From Streptomyces lydicus (GTDB lineage: Bacteria; Actinomycetota; Actinomycetes; Streptomycetales; Streptomycetaceae): a stretch of DNA of 64,000 bases. Location of the stretch: NCBI RefSeq assembly GCF_001729485.1, contig NZ_CP017157.1, positions 3,596,001 through 3,660,000 of the forward strand, written 5' to 3'. Numbering within the stretch: the stretch's first letter is position 1; every line of letters begins with the position of its first letter. The notes beneath the pieces are model-generated. The model saw nothing but the letters and a program-made list of their open reading frames with translations, was not told the DNA's origin and made no database searches. Shown one piece after another: positions 25,229 through 33,082 of the stretch. Position numbers and translations under genes: made by a program.

Positions 25229-26209
25229 ATGACAGCTGGAAATATCCGGCAACCGGCTGCCCCGGTGGACGCCTACACCCTCGAGAACGGCAACGGCACG
25301 GAAGTCGTCGTCTGGACCTACGGGGCGACGCTCGTCGAGGTCCGGGTCCCCGGACGCGACGGCCGGACGGACAACGTGGTCCACCGGTTACCCACCCTGG
25401 CCACCTACGAGGACCGGGCGGCGAACGCCTACGTCGGCGCGACCGTCGGCCGGTTCTGCCGGAACGTCGCCCACGGTGCGTTCACCCTCGACGGCGTCCG
25501 CCACGTACTGGACCGCAACGAGGGCCCGCACCACCTGCACGGCGGCAGCCACGGTTTCGACCGGCTGGTGTGGACCGCCGCCACGGAGCGGGACGAGCAC
25601 CACGCAACCCTCACCCTGACCCTGCACAGCCCCGACGGCGACCAGGGCTACCCCGGACACCTGCGGGCCGAGACCCGCTACCGGCTCGACCGGGACGGCA
25701 CCCTGACGATCGCCTTCCGGGCCACCACCACCGCCCCCACGGTCGTCGGCCTGACCAACCACGCCTTCTGGAACCTGGCCGGCACCGGCGCGCACCGGCC
25801 CGTCGACGGACACCGCCTCGCGGTCAACGCCGCCCGCGTCCTGCGGTTCGACGAGGACCAGGTCCCGCTGCCCGGCCCACCGGCCCCGGTCGCCGGCACC
25901 CCGCTCCACCTCACCGGCACCGCCCCGCTCGACGGCCTGCGGCTGGACAACTTCTACGCGCTCGACGCCCCGCACACCTGGGCGGCCGACCTCCACGACC
26001 CGGACTCCGGACGGCGGCTGCGGCTGTCCACGGACCAGACCGGCATGGGCGTCTACACCGGCGACGGCCTCCACCCGCCCCGCGCCGGACTGTGCCTCCA
26101 GCCCGGCCCCTGGCCCGACGCCCCCAACCGCCCGGACTTCCCCTCCGCCCGGCTGGACCCGGGAGCCACCTACACCGCCACCACGCGCTACGCGTTCTCC
26201 GTCCGCTGA
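25229..26209 (+). CDS. Aldose 1-epimerase (GalM)-like protein with Glu-to-Gln at the catalytic base
   Basis: A 326-residue beta-sandwich protein of the GalM family (ENGNGTEVVVWTYGATLVEVRVP, VGRFCRNVAHGAFTLDG, NEGPHHLHGGSHGFDRLVW, VGLTNHAFWNLAG, LDNFYAL, PDAPNRPDFPSARLDPGATY). The two active-site His (HLHGG and TNHAFWNL) and the Asp (LDNFYAL) are kept. The catalytic Glu, normally in the CLETQ-like motif, is Gln here (CLQPGPW). It is therefore probably not a normal mutarotase and may have been recruited for another step or for binding. Codon 54 (25388-25390) is TTA. ATG 25229 is preferred; TTG 25202 is possible. It is the first gene of the rightward arm. Confidence 0.88.
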   Translation: MTAGNIRQPAAPVDAYTLENGNGTEVVVWTYGATLVEVRVPGRDGRTDNVVHRLPTLATYEDRAANAYVGATVGRFCRNVAHGAFTLDGVRHVLDRNEGPHHLHGGSHGFDRLVWTAATERDEHHATLTLTLHSPDGDQGYPGHLRAETRYRLDRDGTLTIAFRATTTAPTVVGLTNHAFWNLAGTGAHRPVDGHRLAVNAARVLRFDEDQVPLPGPPAPVAGTPLHLTGTAPLDGLRLDNFYALDAPHTWAADLHDPDSGRRLRLSTDQTGMGVYTGDGLHPPRAGLCLQPGPWPDAPNRPDFPSARLDPGATYTATTRYAFSVR

Positions 26210-26265
26210 CCGCCTCTCCCCACCGCACCCCGGGCCCGCCCACCCCCACACGAACGGCATCCCAC

Positions 26266-26784
26266 ATGACCTCGCATCCCGCACCGGCCCCCGCCTGGGA
26301 ACCGGCTGAGAGCGCCGAGGAGGTCCACGCGCTGCTGCGCGCCTCGGACCTCCACACGGCCGAGCTGTACGGCCTGCCGGTCCCGGAGCGCCGTCTCGAA
26401 CGCAGCCGCGCGCTGGTCGGCGAACGCGCCGTCCATCTGCTGCGCCACGGCGACACCGCCATCGCCATGTTCACCCTGACCGGCCGGCCGCCCTTCCGCC
26501 GCGCCCTGGACGTCTTCCCGCCGGCCCGCGCGCCGCTGTACCTCCAGCGCCTCGCCGTCCATCCCGACCGGGCCCGGCGGGACGCCACGCTCGGCATGCG
26601 CGCGGTGCGCAGGGCCTGCGAGACCGCCCGCGCCGCCGGCGCCGACGCGCTGCGGGCGGAGGCCAACCCCGACCTGCGCAAGAGCGTGGAACTGCTCACC
26701 GGCCTGGGCTTCGTCGCGTACGGCGAGGTGGAGACCGAGGACTGGATGCGCCGCGTGTACCTGCAACGGGCGCTCGACCGCTGA
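26266..26784 (+). CDS. GNAT-family N-acetyltransferase
   Basis: A 172-residue GNAT protein. The central part has the acyl-CoA-binding pattern (LYLQRLAVHPDRARRDATLGMRAVRRACETARAAGADALRAEA) followed by LLTGLGFVAYGEVE, the usual C-terminal block. The RxxGxG/A pyrophosphate loop is poorly matched (DRARRDATLG), so acetyl-CoA binding is likely but not certain. It follows the GalM-like gene by 56 bp in the same direction. In the cluster it could acetylate the product for tailoring or self-protection. Confidence 0.78.
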   Translation: MTSHPAPAPAWEPAESAEEVHALLRASDLHTAELYGLPVPERRLERSRALVGERAVHLLRHGDTAIAMFTLTGRPPFRRALDVFPPARAPLYLQRLAVHPDRARRDATLGMRAVRRACETARAAGADALRAEANPDLRKSVELLTGLGFVAYGEVETEDWMRRVYLQRALDR

Positions 26785-26839
26785 GCGTCCCCGACCCACT
26801 GCTCGTCCCCCGGGCATCCGGCACAGAAGGCGTGGAGAG

Positions 26840-27787
26840 ATGAGACTGCACGATGACACCGTCCGCTGCGGTGTGCACTCAGGACAGCAGTACGGGACCT
26901 TCGACGAGGTCCTCGACCTGTGGCGGCGCGCCGAGGACGCGGGCTACGACTGGGTGTCCGTCTTCGACCACCTGCGCCCCCACCTCACCGGGCCCGACGG
27001 CCCCTGCTTCGAGGGCCCCACCCTGCTGGCCGCCCTCGCCGCGAGCACCCGCCGGGTACGCTGCGCGATCCTGGTCTCCGCCGTCTCCTGGCGGCACCCC
27101 GCACTGCTCGCCAACATCGCCTCGACCCTCGACCACATCTCCGGCGGGCGCGTCGAACTCGGCCTGGGGGCAGGCGGATTCGACCTCGCGCACGAGCAGT
27201 ACGGGCTGCCGTTCCCGCCGGCCGCCGAGCGGCTGCGCCGGCTGGACGAGAGCTGCCAGGTGATCCGCCGCCTGTGGGAGCGGCCGGTGACCGACTTCGA
27301 CGGCACCCACTACCGACTCCGCGAGGCCCATCTGCGGCCCCGGCCGGTGCAGAGCCGACTGCCGCTGACCATCGGCGGCTCCGGGGAGCGGCACCTGCTC
27401 CGCATCGCCGCCGCGCACGCCGACACCTGGAACTCCCTGTTCACCACGCCCGAGGAGTACGCGCACCGGCGCGAGGTGCTGACCGCGCACGCCCGGGACC
27501 TCGGCCGCGACCCCGCCGGGATCCGCGGCTCGCTGACCTTCCGGGCGGTGCTCGGCGACGATCCGCGCGAGGTGGCGGAACGCCGGGAGCGGATCGCCGC
27601 CACCGTCCCCGCCGACCTGCCGGAGTACGCGGTCTTCGGCACCCCGGAGGAGTGCGTGGAGCTGCTGACGCCCTATCTGCGCCTGGGCGTGCGGGACTTC
27701 CTCCTCGGCCTGCGGCCGCCCGTGGACCATCGCACCCTCGACCTCTTCGCCGAACGCGTCGCCCCCGTGCTGCGCGCCGCCCTCTGA
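26840..27787 (+). CDS. LLM-class F420-dependent oxidoreductase
   Basis: A 315-residue luciferase-like TIM-barrel enzyme (WRRAEDAGYDWVSVFDHLRPHLTGPDGPCFEGPTLLAALA, VRCAILVSAVSWRHPALLANIASTLDHISGGRVELGLGAGGFDLAHEQYG, LPLTIGGSGERHLLRIAAAHADTWN). The pattern fits the F420-dependent branch rather than the FMN monooxygenases. It should transfer hydride between F420 and an organic substrate, in imine, ene or alcohol chemistry. It starts at ATG 26840 after GGAGAG. It is part of the rightward arm, 55 bp after the GNAT gene. Confidence 0.88.
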   Translation: MRLHDDTVRCGVHSGQQYGTFDEVLDLWRRAEDAGYDWVSVFDHLRPHLTGPDGPCFEGPTLLAALAASTRRVRCAILVSAVSWRHPALLANIASTLDHISGGRVELGLGAGGFDLAHEQYGLPFPPAAERLRRLDESCQVIRRLWERPVTDFDGTHYRLREAHLRPRPVQSRLPLTIGGSGERHLLRIAAAHADTWNSLFTTPEEYAHRREVLTAHARDLGRDPAGIRGSLTFRAVLGDDPREVAERRERIAATVPADLPEYAVFGTPEECVELLTPYLRLGVRDFLLGLRPPVDHRTLDLFAERVAPVLRAAL

Positions 27788-27805
27788 CACGTCTGGAAGA
27801 CACCC

Positions 27806-28900
27806 ATGTACGCCACCGGCACCATGCTGCGGCAGTCCGCCGCGCTCGCCGCCGACATCGAGGACCTGACAGGGCCGGTCGCCTCCCGGGCGGGGCAGGC
27901 GCTGGCAACCGTGCCCGGCGAGGCCCTGCGGCGGGTGGTCCTCGTCGGCAGCGGCGACTCCCATCACGCCGGCCGCGCCGCCCAGTTGGCCTTCGTACGC
28001 CTGGCCGGCCTGCCCTGCGAGGCGCTCGGCACCCAGCAGTTCCTCGACTACGGCATGCTCGGCCCGGCCGGCCCGAACGCCGCCACCCTCGTGGTCGCGG
28101 TGTCCGCCTCGGGCAGCAGCCCGCGGCTGGTGACCACCGTGCGGCGCGCCCGCGACCACGGCTTCCCGACCCTGGCCGTCACCGGCCGTGCGGGCAGCGC
28201 CCTCGGCGAGGCGGCGGGGCGGGAGGTGGCGGCCGCACTCGGCCTGACGGAGCGCAGCCCCGGCATCCGCACCTACCAGGCCAGCCTGCTCGCCCTGCTG
28301 CTGCTCGCCGTGCGGCTGGGCGGCGTACGCCGCGCGTTGCCCGGCAGCGGCCCGGCGGCGGAGGACGCCCTGGTGGCGGAGCTCGCGGCCACCGCGGACG
28401 CGGTACGCGCCACCGCGGACGCCGCCGACGCGCCCTGCCGCGAGCTGGCGGCGCGGCTGACGGAGGCCGGACGGCCGTGGACCCCCCTCGTCCTCGCGGG
28501 CACCGGCCCGGCCGCCGGCACCGCGATGTACGCCGCGGCCAAGGTGGTGGAGGCCGCCGGGCTGCCCGCCTACGCCCAGGACCTGGAGGAGTACTGGCAC
28601 ATCGAGCGGTTCGCCGACCCCGCCGACGCACCGCTGGTCGTCCTCGCGCCGCCGGGCCTCGGCCACCCGCGGGCGGCCGAACTCGCCGCCGCGGCAACGG
28701 AGCGCGGGCGGCGGGTCATCGCGGTCACCGATCCGGACGACACCGCCCTGACCACTACCGCCTGGCACACCGTGCCGGTCGCCGGGACGGCCCGCGAGGA
28801 GTGGTCCCCGCTGACCGGCCACGTCTTCGCCGGGCTCCTCGGCGCCCGGCTCGCCGACCGGCTGGACCGTGCCCCCTTCTCCGGCGGCGGCCCGGGCTGA
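27806..28900 (+). CDS. Double SIS-domain sugar-phosphate isomerase-like protein
   Basis: A 364-residue protein with two SIS domains, as in the isomerase half of glucosamine-6-phosphate synthase and AgaS-like deaminases. The first reads RRVVLVGSGDSHHAGRAAQLAFV... and VVAVSASGSSPRLVTTVRRARDHG; the second LVLAGTGPAAGTAMYAAAKVVEAAGLPAYAQDLEEYWHIERF. The YAQDLEEYWHIERF stretch corresponds to the GlmS segment with the catalytic Glu. No glutaminase domain is present, so it would be an isomerase or deaminase of an amino-sugar phosphate, or a binder. With GalM-like and BtpA-like proteins it hints at a sugar-derived building block. It starts at ATG 27806, 19 bp after the LLM gene. Confidence 0.85.
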   Translation: MYATGTMLRQSAALAADIEDLTGPVASRAGQALATVPGEALRRVVLVGSGDSHHAGRAAQLAFVRLAGLPCEALGTQQFLDYGMLGPAGPNAATLVVAVSASGSSPRLVTTVRRARDHGFPTLAVTGRAGSALGEAAGREVAAALGLTERSPGIRTYQASLLALLLLAVRLGGVRRALPGSGPAAEDALVAELAATADAVRATADAADAPCRELAARLTEAGRPWTPLVLAGTGPAAGTAMYAAAKVVEAAGLPAYAQDLEEYWHIERFADPADAPLVVLAPPGLGHPRAAELAAAATERGRRVIAVTDPDDTALTTTAWHTVPVAGTAREEWSPLTGHVFAGLLGARLADRLDRAPFSGGGPG

Positions 28901-29009
28901 CCGGACCGGCGCCGCGCCCACGCAGCACGACGACATCCACCGCGGCGGGACGGCCGCGGCCGACGGCGCCCCGCACGGGGCACCGCGCACACCACCACGG
29001 GAGGCTGGC

Positions 29010-29336
29010 ATGACCGACCATCACACGGCACCACCGGAGCCGACGGCACCCGGCCGGGTCCGGGCCGTCGTCACCGAGGAGTGGAGCGGGGCGCTCGGCC
29101 TGCCGCGGTCCCCGCAACTCCGCGGCGACGAGGACTTCTTCGAGATCGGTGGCAACTCCATGCAGGCCATCGTCATGCTCGACCGCATCGGGGCCCGGCT
29201 GGCGGTGGAACCCTCGGTGGAGGCGCTCTACCTGGACGGCACCCTCGACGCCCTCGTCGAGCACTGCGAGGACGTCGTCAGGGAAGAGCACCGGGCCGGC
29301 CACGTGACCGGCGGACGGGACACCGGACCGCGATGA
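29010..29336 (+). CDS. Discrete peptidyl carrier protein (PCP)
   Basis: A 108-residue carrier protein. The phosphopantetheine site is in the motif DFFEIGGNSMQAIVML, where GGNSM is the NRPS-type signature with Ser as attachment point. It is the probable acceptor for glutamine activated by the separate adenylation enzyme at 19740. ATG 29010 follows GGGAGG by 5 nt. Its stop overlaps the start of the hydrolase gene (ATGA), so the two are coupled, which points to the hydrolase acting on the PCP-bound product. The preceding 109 bp after the SIS gene hold no other gene. Confidence 0.88.
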   Translation: MTDHHTAPPEPTAPGRVRAVVTEEWSGALGLPRSPQLRGDEDFFEIGGNSMQAIVMLDRIGARLAVEPSVEALYLDGTLDALVEHCEDVVREEHRAGHVTGGRDTGPR

Positions 29337-30781
29337 CCCTGCTACCCGGAAGCCGGCAGAGCCCGGTCGCCGCCCTGCCCGGCACCGGCCGTCCGGCCGC
29401 GGACCTGGCCGGCGAGCTGGCCGCCCTGCGGACCGCCTGGCGGGTACCGGGTGCCGCCGTCACCGTCGTGCACGGCGACGACGCGGCCGTCCTCGTCGAC
29501 GGCACCCGCGACCCCTCCTCCGGCGCCCCGCTGACCGCGCGCACCCTCTTCCCCCTCGGGTCGCTCACCAAGAGCCTCATCGCCGCCCTGCTCGCCCGGC
29601 TCGTCGAACAGGGCCGCACCGACTGGGAGACCGGCCGACTGACCGATGTGCTGCCGCACGGCGCGCCGCGCGGCGGCTACACCCTGACCCAACTGCTCAC
29701 CCATTCCTCCGGACTGCCCTCGTACGACATGCTGTTGGCCGGCTGCGCCGACACCGCGCCCGGCGAGGCGGCCCGGGACCGGCTGCCGCACCTGGTGACG
29801 GCCCGCCCGCCCGGCGGCGACCGGTTCTCCTACAGCGACCTGGCCTACGTACTCGCCTGCCACCTCGCCGAGGAGGCCACCGGCCGGCCCTGGCACCGGC
29901 TCACCGGGGACCTCCTCGCCGACCTCGGCGTGCACGACCCCGGCCCCGCCGGGCACGCCGCGCACGGCTACGAGCCGGACGGGAACGGCGGGTTCACCGA
30001 CGCCGGCACGCCCCCGCTCTCCGGGCTCTCCACCGCCATCTCCGGCATCCGGGCGAGCGCCGAGGACATGGTCGCGGTGCTCCGCTTCCACCTGTCCGGG
30101 CACGGCGCGCGCGGCCGGCTGCTGGGCGGGACCGTCCTGGAACACCTGCGCACCCCGCGCATGCCCGCCCCGACGACCTCCGCCAACCACCCGGCGTCGG
30201 TGGCCGCGGACGGCTACGGATACGGCTGGCTGGTCGGCCGCTACCACGGCGAACGGGCCCTGGTGCACAGCAGCAGCGTCGGCGCGCTGCGCGGCATGAC
30301 GGTCGTGCTGCCCGGCCGCGACCTGGCCGTCAACGTCTTCTGCAACACCGGCGTGCGGCACTCCCCGGGCCGTGCTCACTGCTGCTTCCGCTGCGCCGTG
30401 GCGTTCTGCCTGATCGACGCGCTGAGCGGCCGGGAGACCGGAACGGAGCGCCGGCTGCCGGCCGGCGAGCCCGAGCGGATGGCCGCGGCCGCGCCGGGGC
30501 CGGCGGCGGACCTGGACTCCCTGGCGACGCTGCCGGGCACGTACCACCACCCCGGCTTCGGTGACCTGTGCATCGCACCGGACGCGTCAGGCGCGGGCGC
30601 GGTGTTCCGGTACGGGCCCGTGGCGGGCCCGGTGCGGCGCACCGCACGCGGCGCCCTGTTCACGACGTGCCCGGCCGACCCGGGCCCGGTCGCGCTCACC
30701 CCCCTGGACCCGGACCGCGTCGCGGTGCGGATGGAACGCTCCGTTCCGGCCTTCGAGTTCACCCGGACGGCGGCGTCATGA
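29333..30781 (+). CDS. Beta-lactamase-family serine hydrolase, coupled to the PCP
   Basis: A 482-residue class C beta-lactamase/DD-peptidase/esterase-fold protein. Motifs: SxxK in PLGSLTKSLIA, YxD/N in FSYSDLAYV, and the HSSSVG block as the third element (KTG equivalent). A C-terminal beta domain (LPGTYHHPGFGDLCI...) of the type often attached to such hydrolases ends the protein. There is no signal peptide, so it is probably cytoplasmic. The ATGA overlap with the PCP gene makes a thioesterase-like release, transacylation or peptide cleavage role attractive, but this is inference. Several members of this fold act as transesterases or amidases in natural-product pathways. Confidence 0.88.
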   Translation: MTLLPGSRQSPVAALPGTGRPAADLAGELAALRTAWRVPGAAVTVVHGDDAAVLVDGTRDPSSGAPLTARTLFPLGSLTKSLIAALLARLVEQGRTDWETGRLTDVLPHGAPRGGYTLTQLLTHSSGLPSYDMLLAGCADTAPGEAARDRLPHLVTARPPGGDRFSYSDLAYVLACHLAEEATGRPWHRLTGDLLADLGVHDPGPAGHAAHGYEPDGNGGFTDAGTPPLSGLSTAISGIRASAEDMVAVLRFHLSGHGARGRLLGGTVLEHLRTPRMPAPTTSANHPASVAADGYGYGWLVGRYHGERALVHSSSVGALRGMTVVLPGRDLAVNVFCNTGVRHSPGRAHCCFRCAVAFCLIDALSGRETGTERRLPAGEPERMAAAAPGPAADLDSLATLPGTYHHPGFGDLCIAPDASGAGAVFRYGPVAGPVRRTARGALFTTCPADPGPVALTPLDPDRVAVRMERSVPAFEFTRTAAS

Positions 30782-30871
30782 CGGCGGGCGGCACCGCCGC
30801 GCCCCACGACCACCGGCCACCGACAAGCCCCGTGCACGCCTTGCGTGTCCCCTCCGAAAGGTGTCAGTGCC

Positions 30872-31645
30872 ATGACGTATTACACGCGTGAGTTCTCCGT
30901 CTTCTTCGAGAGCTTCTACACCGGCTGGGTCCGCCACTACTCACCACGGCTCGCCACCTTCCTGCGCGAGTCGGCGCCCGACACCCGGTCCGTCCTGGAC
31001 CTGTGCTGCGGCACGGGCGTCACCGCGGAAGTGCTGTGCGACGAGGGGTGGCGGGTCACCGGCGTGGACCGCTCCCCGGGCATGCTCGACGTGGCACGGC
31101 GCAAACTCGGCGGCCTCATGGACAGCGGCCATCTCCGGCTGTCGGAACAGGACGCCCGGGACTTCTCCCTCCCCGAGCCGGTCGACGCCGCCGTCTGCCT
31201 GGACGGCGCCCTCAACCACCTCGACGCCCCCGGCGACCTGGAGCGCTGCTTCCACCGGGTCGGCGCCGCCCTGGCGGACGGCGGACAGTTCCTGTTCGAC
31301 GTCTTCGAGACCTCGCACTTCCGCCACTGGGACAACCTCACGCTGCTCGACGAGGACGCCGCCGTGATCGCCAAGAGGGGGGTCTGGGACGCGGAATCCG
31401 GCACCGGCATGCTGCGGGTCTCCGGGGTCGTGGAGGAGGACGGCCGGCCGTACCGGGTGAACCAGACCCTGCGCAGCCGCTACTACGGGCCGGACGAGAT
31501 CACCACCGCCCTCAAGAGCGCCGGACTCACCCCGGCGGACCACGACATCGAGGCGTCCTACGTCAAGTGCGAGTCGGGGTCCTGCTCCAGGACGCCGGCT
31601 CCCTGCCGCACCATCTACCGCGCCGTGAAGTCCCCCTCCCGGTAA
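30872..31645 (+). CDS. SAM-dependent class I methyltransferase
   Basis: A 257-residue methyltransferase. Motif I is VLDLCCGTGVTAEVL, followed by VTGVDRSPGMLDVARRKL (acidic loop), LRLSEQDARDFSLPEPVDAAVCLDGALNHL (motif II region) and GGQFLFDVFE. It is Rossmann type, with no sequence clue to O-, N- or C-methylation. ATG 30872 is chosen over the upstream in-frame GTG because GAAAGG lies at about 30857. It sits 90 bp after the hydrolase stop. Cys-rich residues near the C-terminus (CESGSCSRTPAPC) are unusual for the family. Confidence 0.88.
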   Translation: MTYYTREFSVFFESFYTGWVRHYSPRLATFLRESAPDTRSVLDLCCGTGVTAEVLCDEGWRVTGVDRSPGMLDVARRKLGGLMDSGHLRLSEQDARDFSLPEPVDAAVCLDGALNHLDAPGDLERCFHRVGAALADGGQFLFDVFETSHFRHWDNLTLLDEDAAVIAKRGVWDAESGTGMLRVSGVVEEDGRPYRVNQTLRSRYYGPDEITTALKSAGLTPADHDIEASYVKCESGSCSRTPAPCRTIYRAVKSPSR

Positions 31646-31695
31646 GGGGACAGGGGACCCGGGCCGGTTGCACCGATCGCACAAGGAGAGTTCGC

Positions 31696-32421
31696 ATGAC
31701 CGAGTTCATGAAGTTCACCCCCGACGACGAAAACGAGGTCCATGACGTGGTGGACTTCAATGACCCGGGGCGATGTCATGTCACACCCGTCATCCAGCTG
31801 CCCGCCGAGATCTCCCTCGCCATCACCGACGCCCTGGGCGGAGTGGTGCGCGCCGCGCACCGCACCCCGGCCGCGACCACCCAGAACGGGGACGGCATCC
31901 AGCGCGCCCAGACCTTCGAGGAGGGTGACGTCTACATGCTGGACGCCCCCTTCGACGGGTTCTTCGCCGACCGCTACCTCATGGACTTCTACGACGTCAT
32001 CGACCGGGACATCTGCTCCCGGATGCATCTGCACACCGGGCTGCGCTTCGTCCGCATGATGACCGGCCCCGGCACCCGCATCCGGGTGTCCAGCCTCTCG
32101 CCCATCGACGTGACCCACATCGAGGGCGTCACACCGTTCCGGCCGGAGGTGTTCGAGGATGCCGCCCCCGACGCACCCGACGGCGTGCACCGCACCCGCT
32201 ACAACCTGGTCGTCCCGGAGAACTCCTGGGCGGACATGCAGATCCCGCGCGGCGTCAGCCACCAGTTCAACGCGCACGGCCCGCACGCCGTCATCGACTC
32301 GGTGCACCCCGAGGAGTCCATCGAGACGTTCCGTGAGCGCATCAGCGGCTACAAGATGATGGCCCAGACGATATTCCTCGCCAAGGAACAGCCGGCCTCC
32401 GAAGCCTGCAAGCTCGACTGA
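31696..32421 (+). CDS. Cupin-fold protein of unknown function, last gene of the rightward arm
   Basis: A 241-residue protein that I do not recognise as a named family. Two cupin-like motifs are visible: HLHTGLRFVRMMTGPGT (HxH plus Gly, motif 1-like) and MQIPRGVSHQFN (PxGxxHxxxN, motif 2). This gives a plausible three-His metal site. The absence of a clear motif-1 Glu is notable. It may be a metal-dependent epimerase, isomerase or dioxygenase. The SD AAGGAG at 31683 fixes ATG 31696. It is followed directly by a 20-bp hairpin, so it ends the transcription unit and probably the cluster. Confidence 0.8.
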   Translation: MTEFMKFTPDDENEVHDVVDFNDPGRCHVTPVIQLPAEISLAITDALGGVVRAAHRTPAATTQNGDGIQRAQTFEEGDVYMLDAPFDGFFADRYLMDFYDVIDRDICSRMHLHTGLRFVRMMTGPGTRIRVSSLSPIDVTHIEGVTPFRPEVFEDAAPDAPDGVHRTRYNLVVPENSWADMQIPRGVSHQFNAHGPHAVIDSVHPEESIETFRERISGYKMMAQTIFLAKEQPASEACKLD

Positions 32422-32427
32422 GCCGCC

Positions 32428-32472
32428 CCGCCCGCCGGCAGCCGCGGTGAACCCGCGGCTGCCGGCGGGCGG
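32428..32472. terminator. Strong 20-bp bidirectional hairpin at the right border of the cluster
   Basis: A perfect 20-bp stem (32428-32447 with 32453-32472) with a 5-nt loop lies between the convergent cupin and GNAT genes. It is the longest perfect hairpin I saw in the window. It has no T-run but very high stability, as is typical of Streptomyces operon ends. Confidence 0.8.
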
Positions 32473-32484
32473 TGGCACGGTCCC

Positions 32485-32985
32485 TCAGCCGGGGCCGGGG
32501 GAGAGGCGCCGGGCCATGACGCGTTCCCGGCCGCCGTCCGGCAGCACGTCGCCGAGCTGCCCGGTGTCCGCGAAACCGTGGCGCCGGTACAGCGCGACCG
32601 CGTGCGCGTTCCCCGGCGTGACCGCGAGCTCCACCACCTCGGCCCGCTCCCGCTCGGCCCACCCCACGACCGCCTCGATCAGACGGTCGCCCACGCCGCG
32701 TCCCCGGGCCTTCGGGGCGACCCACAGGGAGATCAGCTCGACGACGCCGTCCCGCGGTCCGGGGATCCCGCTGACCAGGCCGGCCGGCTCCCCGTCCCAC
32801 AGCGCGAGGAGGTTGTGGGAGCCGGGAATGCCCAGCCGGCCACGCCACCGCTCCTCCCGGTCGCCGTCCCCCTGCCAGTCCGCCAGCGTGGACCCGAAGG
32901 CGTACGGCGCCTCCGCGAGCGCGGCCAGCCTCAGCTCGCGCCAGCCGCCCCAGTCGTCCGGTGTCAGTACCACCAACTCGATCAT
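32485..32985 (-). CDS. GNAT-family acetyltransferase
   Basis: A 166-residue GNAT with all core blocks: MIELVVLTPDDWGGWRELRLAALAEAPYAFGS, VELISLWVAPKARGRGVGDRLIEAVVGWA with the acetyl-CoA loop KARGRGVG, and VTPGNAHAVALYRRHGFADTG. The substrate is unknown; the EAPYAFGSTLAD pattern resembles RimI/GNAT enzymes acting on small amines or peptides. It starts at ATG 32985 and converges on the cluster end across the hairpin. I treat it as outside the cluster. Confidence 0.88.
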   Translation of the reverse strand: MIELVVLTPDDWGGWRELRLAALAEAPYAFGSTLADWQGDGDREERWRGRLGIPGSHNLLALWDGEPAGLVSGIPGPRDGVVELISLWVAPKARGRGVGDRLIEAVVGWAERERAEVVELAVTPGNAHAVALYRRHGFADTGQLGDVLPDGGRERVMARRLSPGPG

Positions 32986-33082
32986 GCCCGGAGACTGCCC
33001 CGGAACGGGCGCCGCCGGCAACTCCGTATCCGCGCCGTACGGGTCCGGCGTCCGGCGGCGGCGCCGCCCACCGGGGGGTGCC

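Noticed and set aside
30778..30891. 37-codon frame whose ATG overlaps the serine hydrolase stop (ATGA)
   Set aside because: No conserved content, it runs into the methyltransferase start region and has no SD; the overlap is probably chance.
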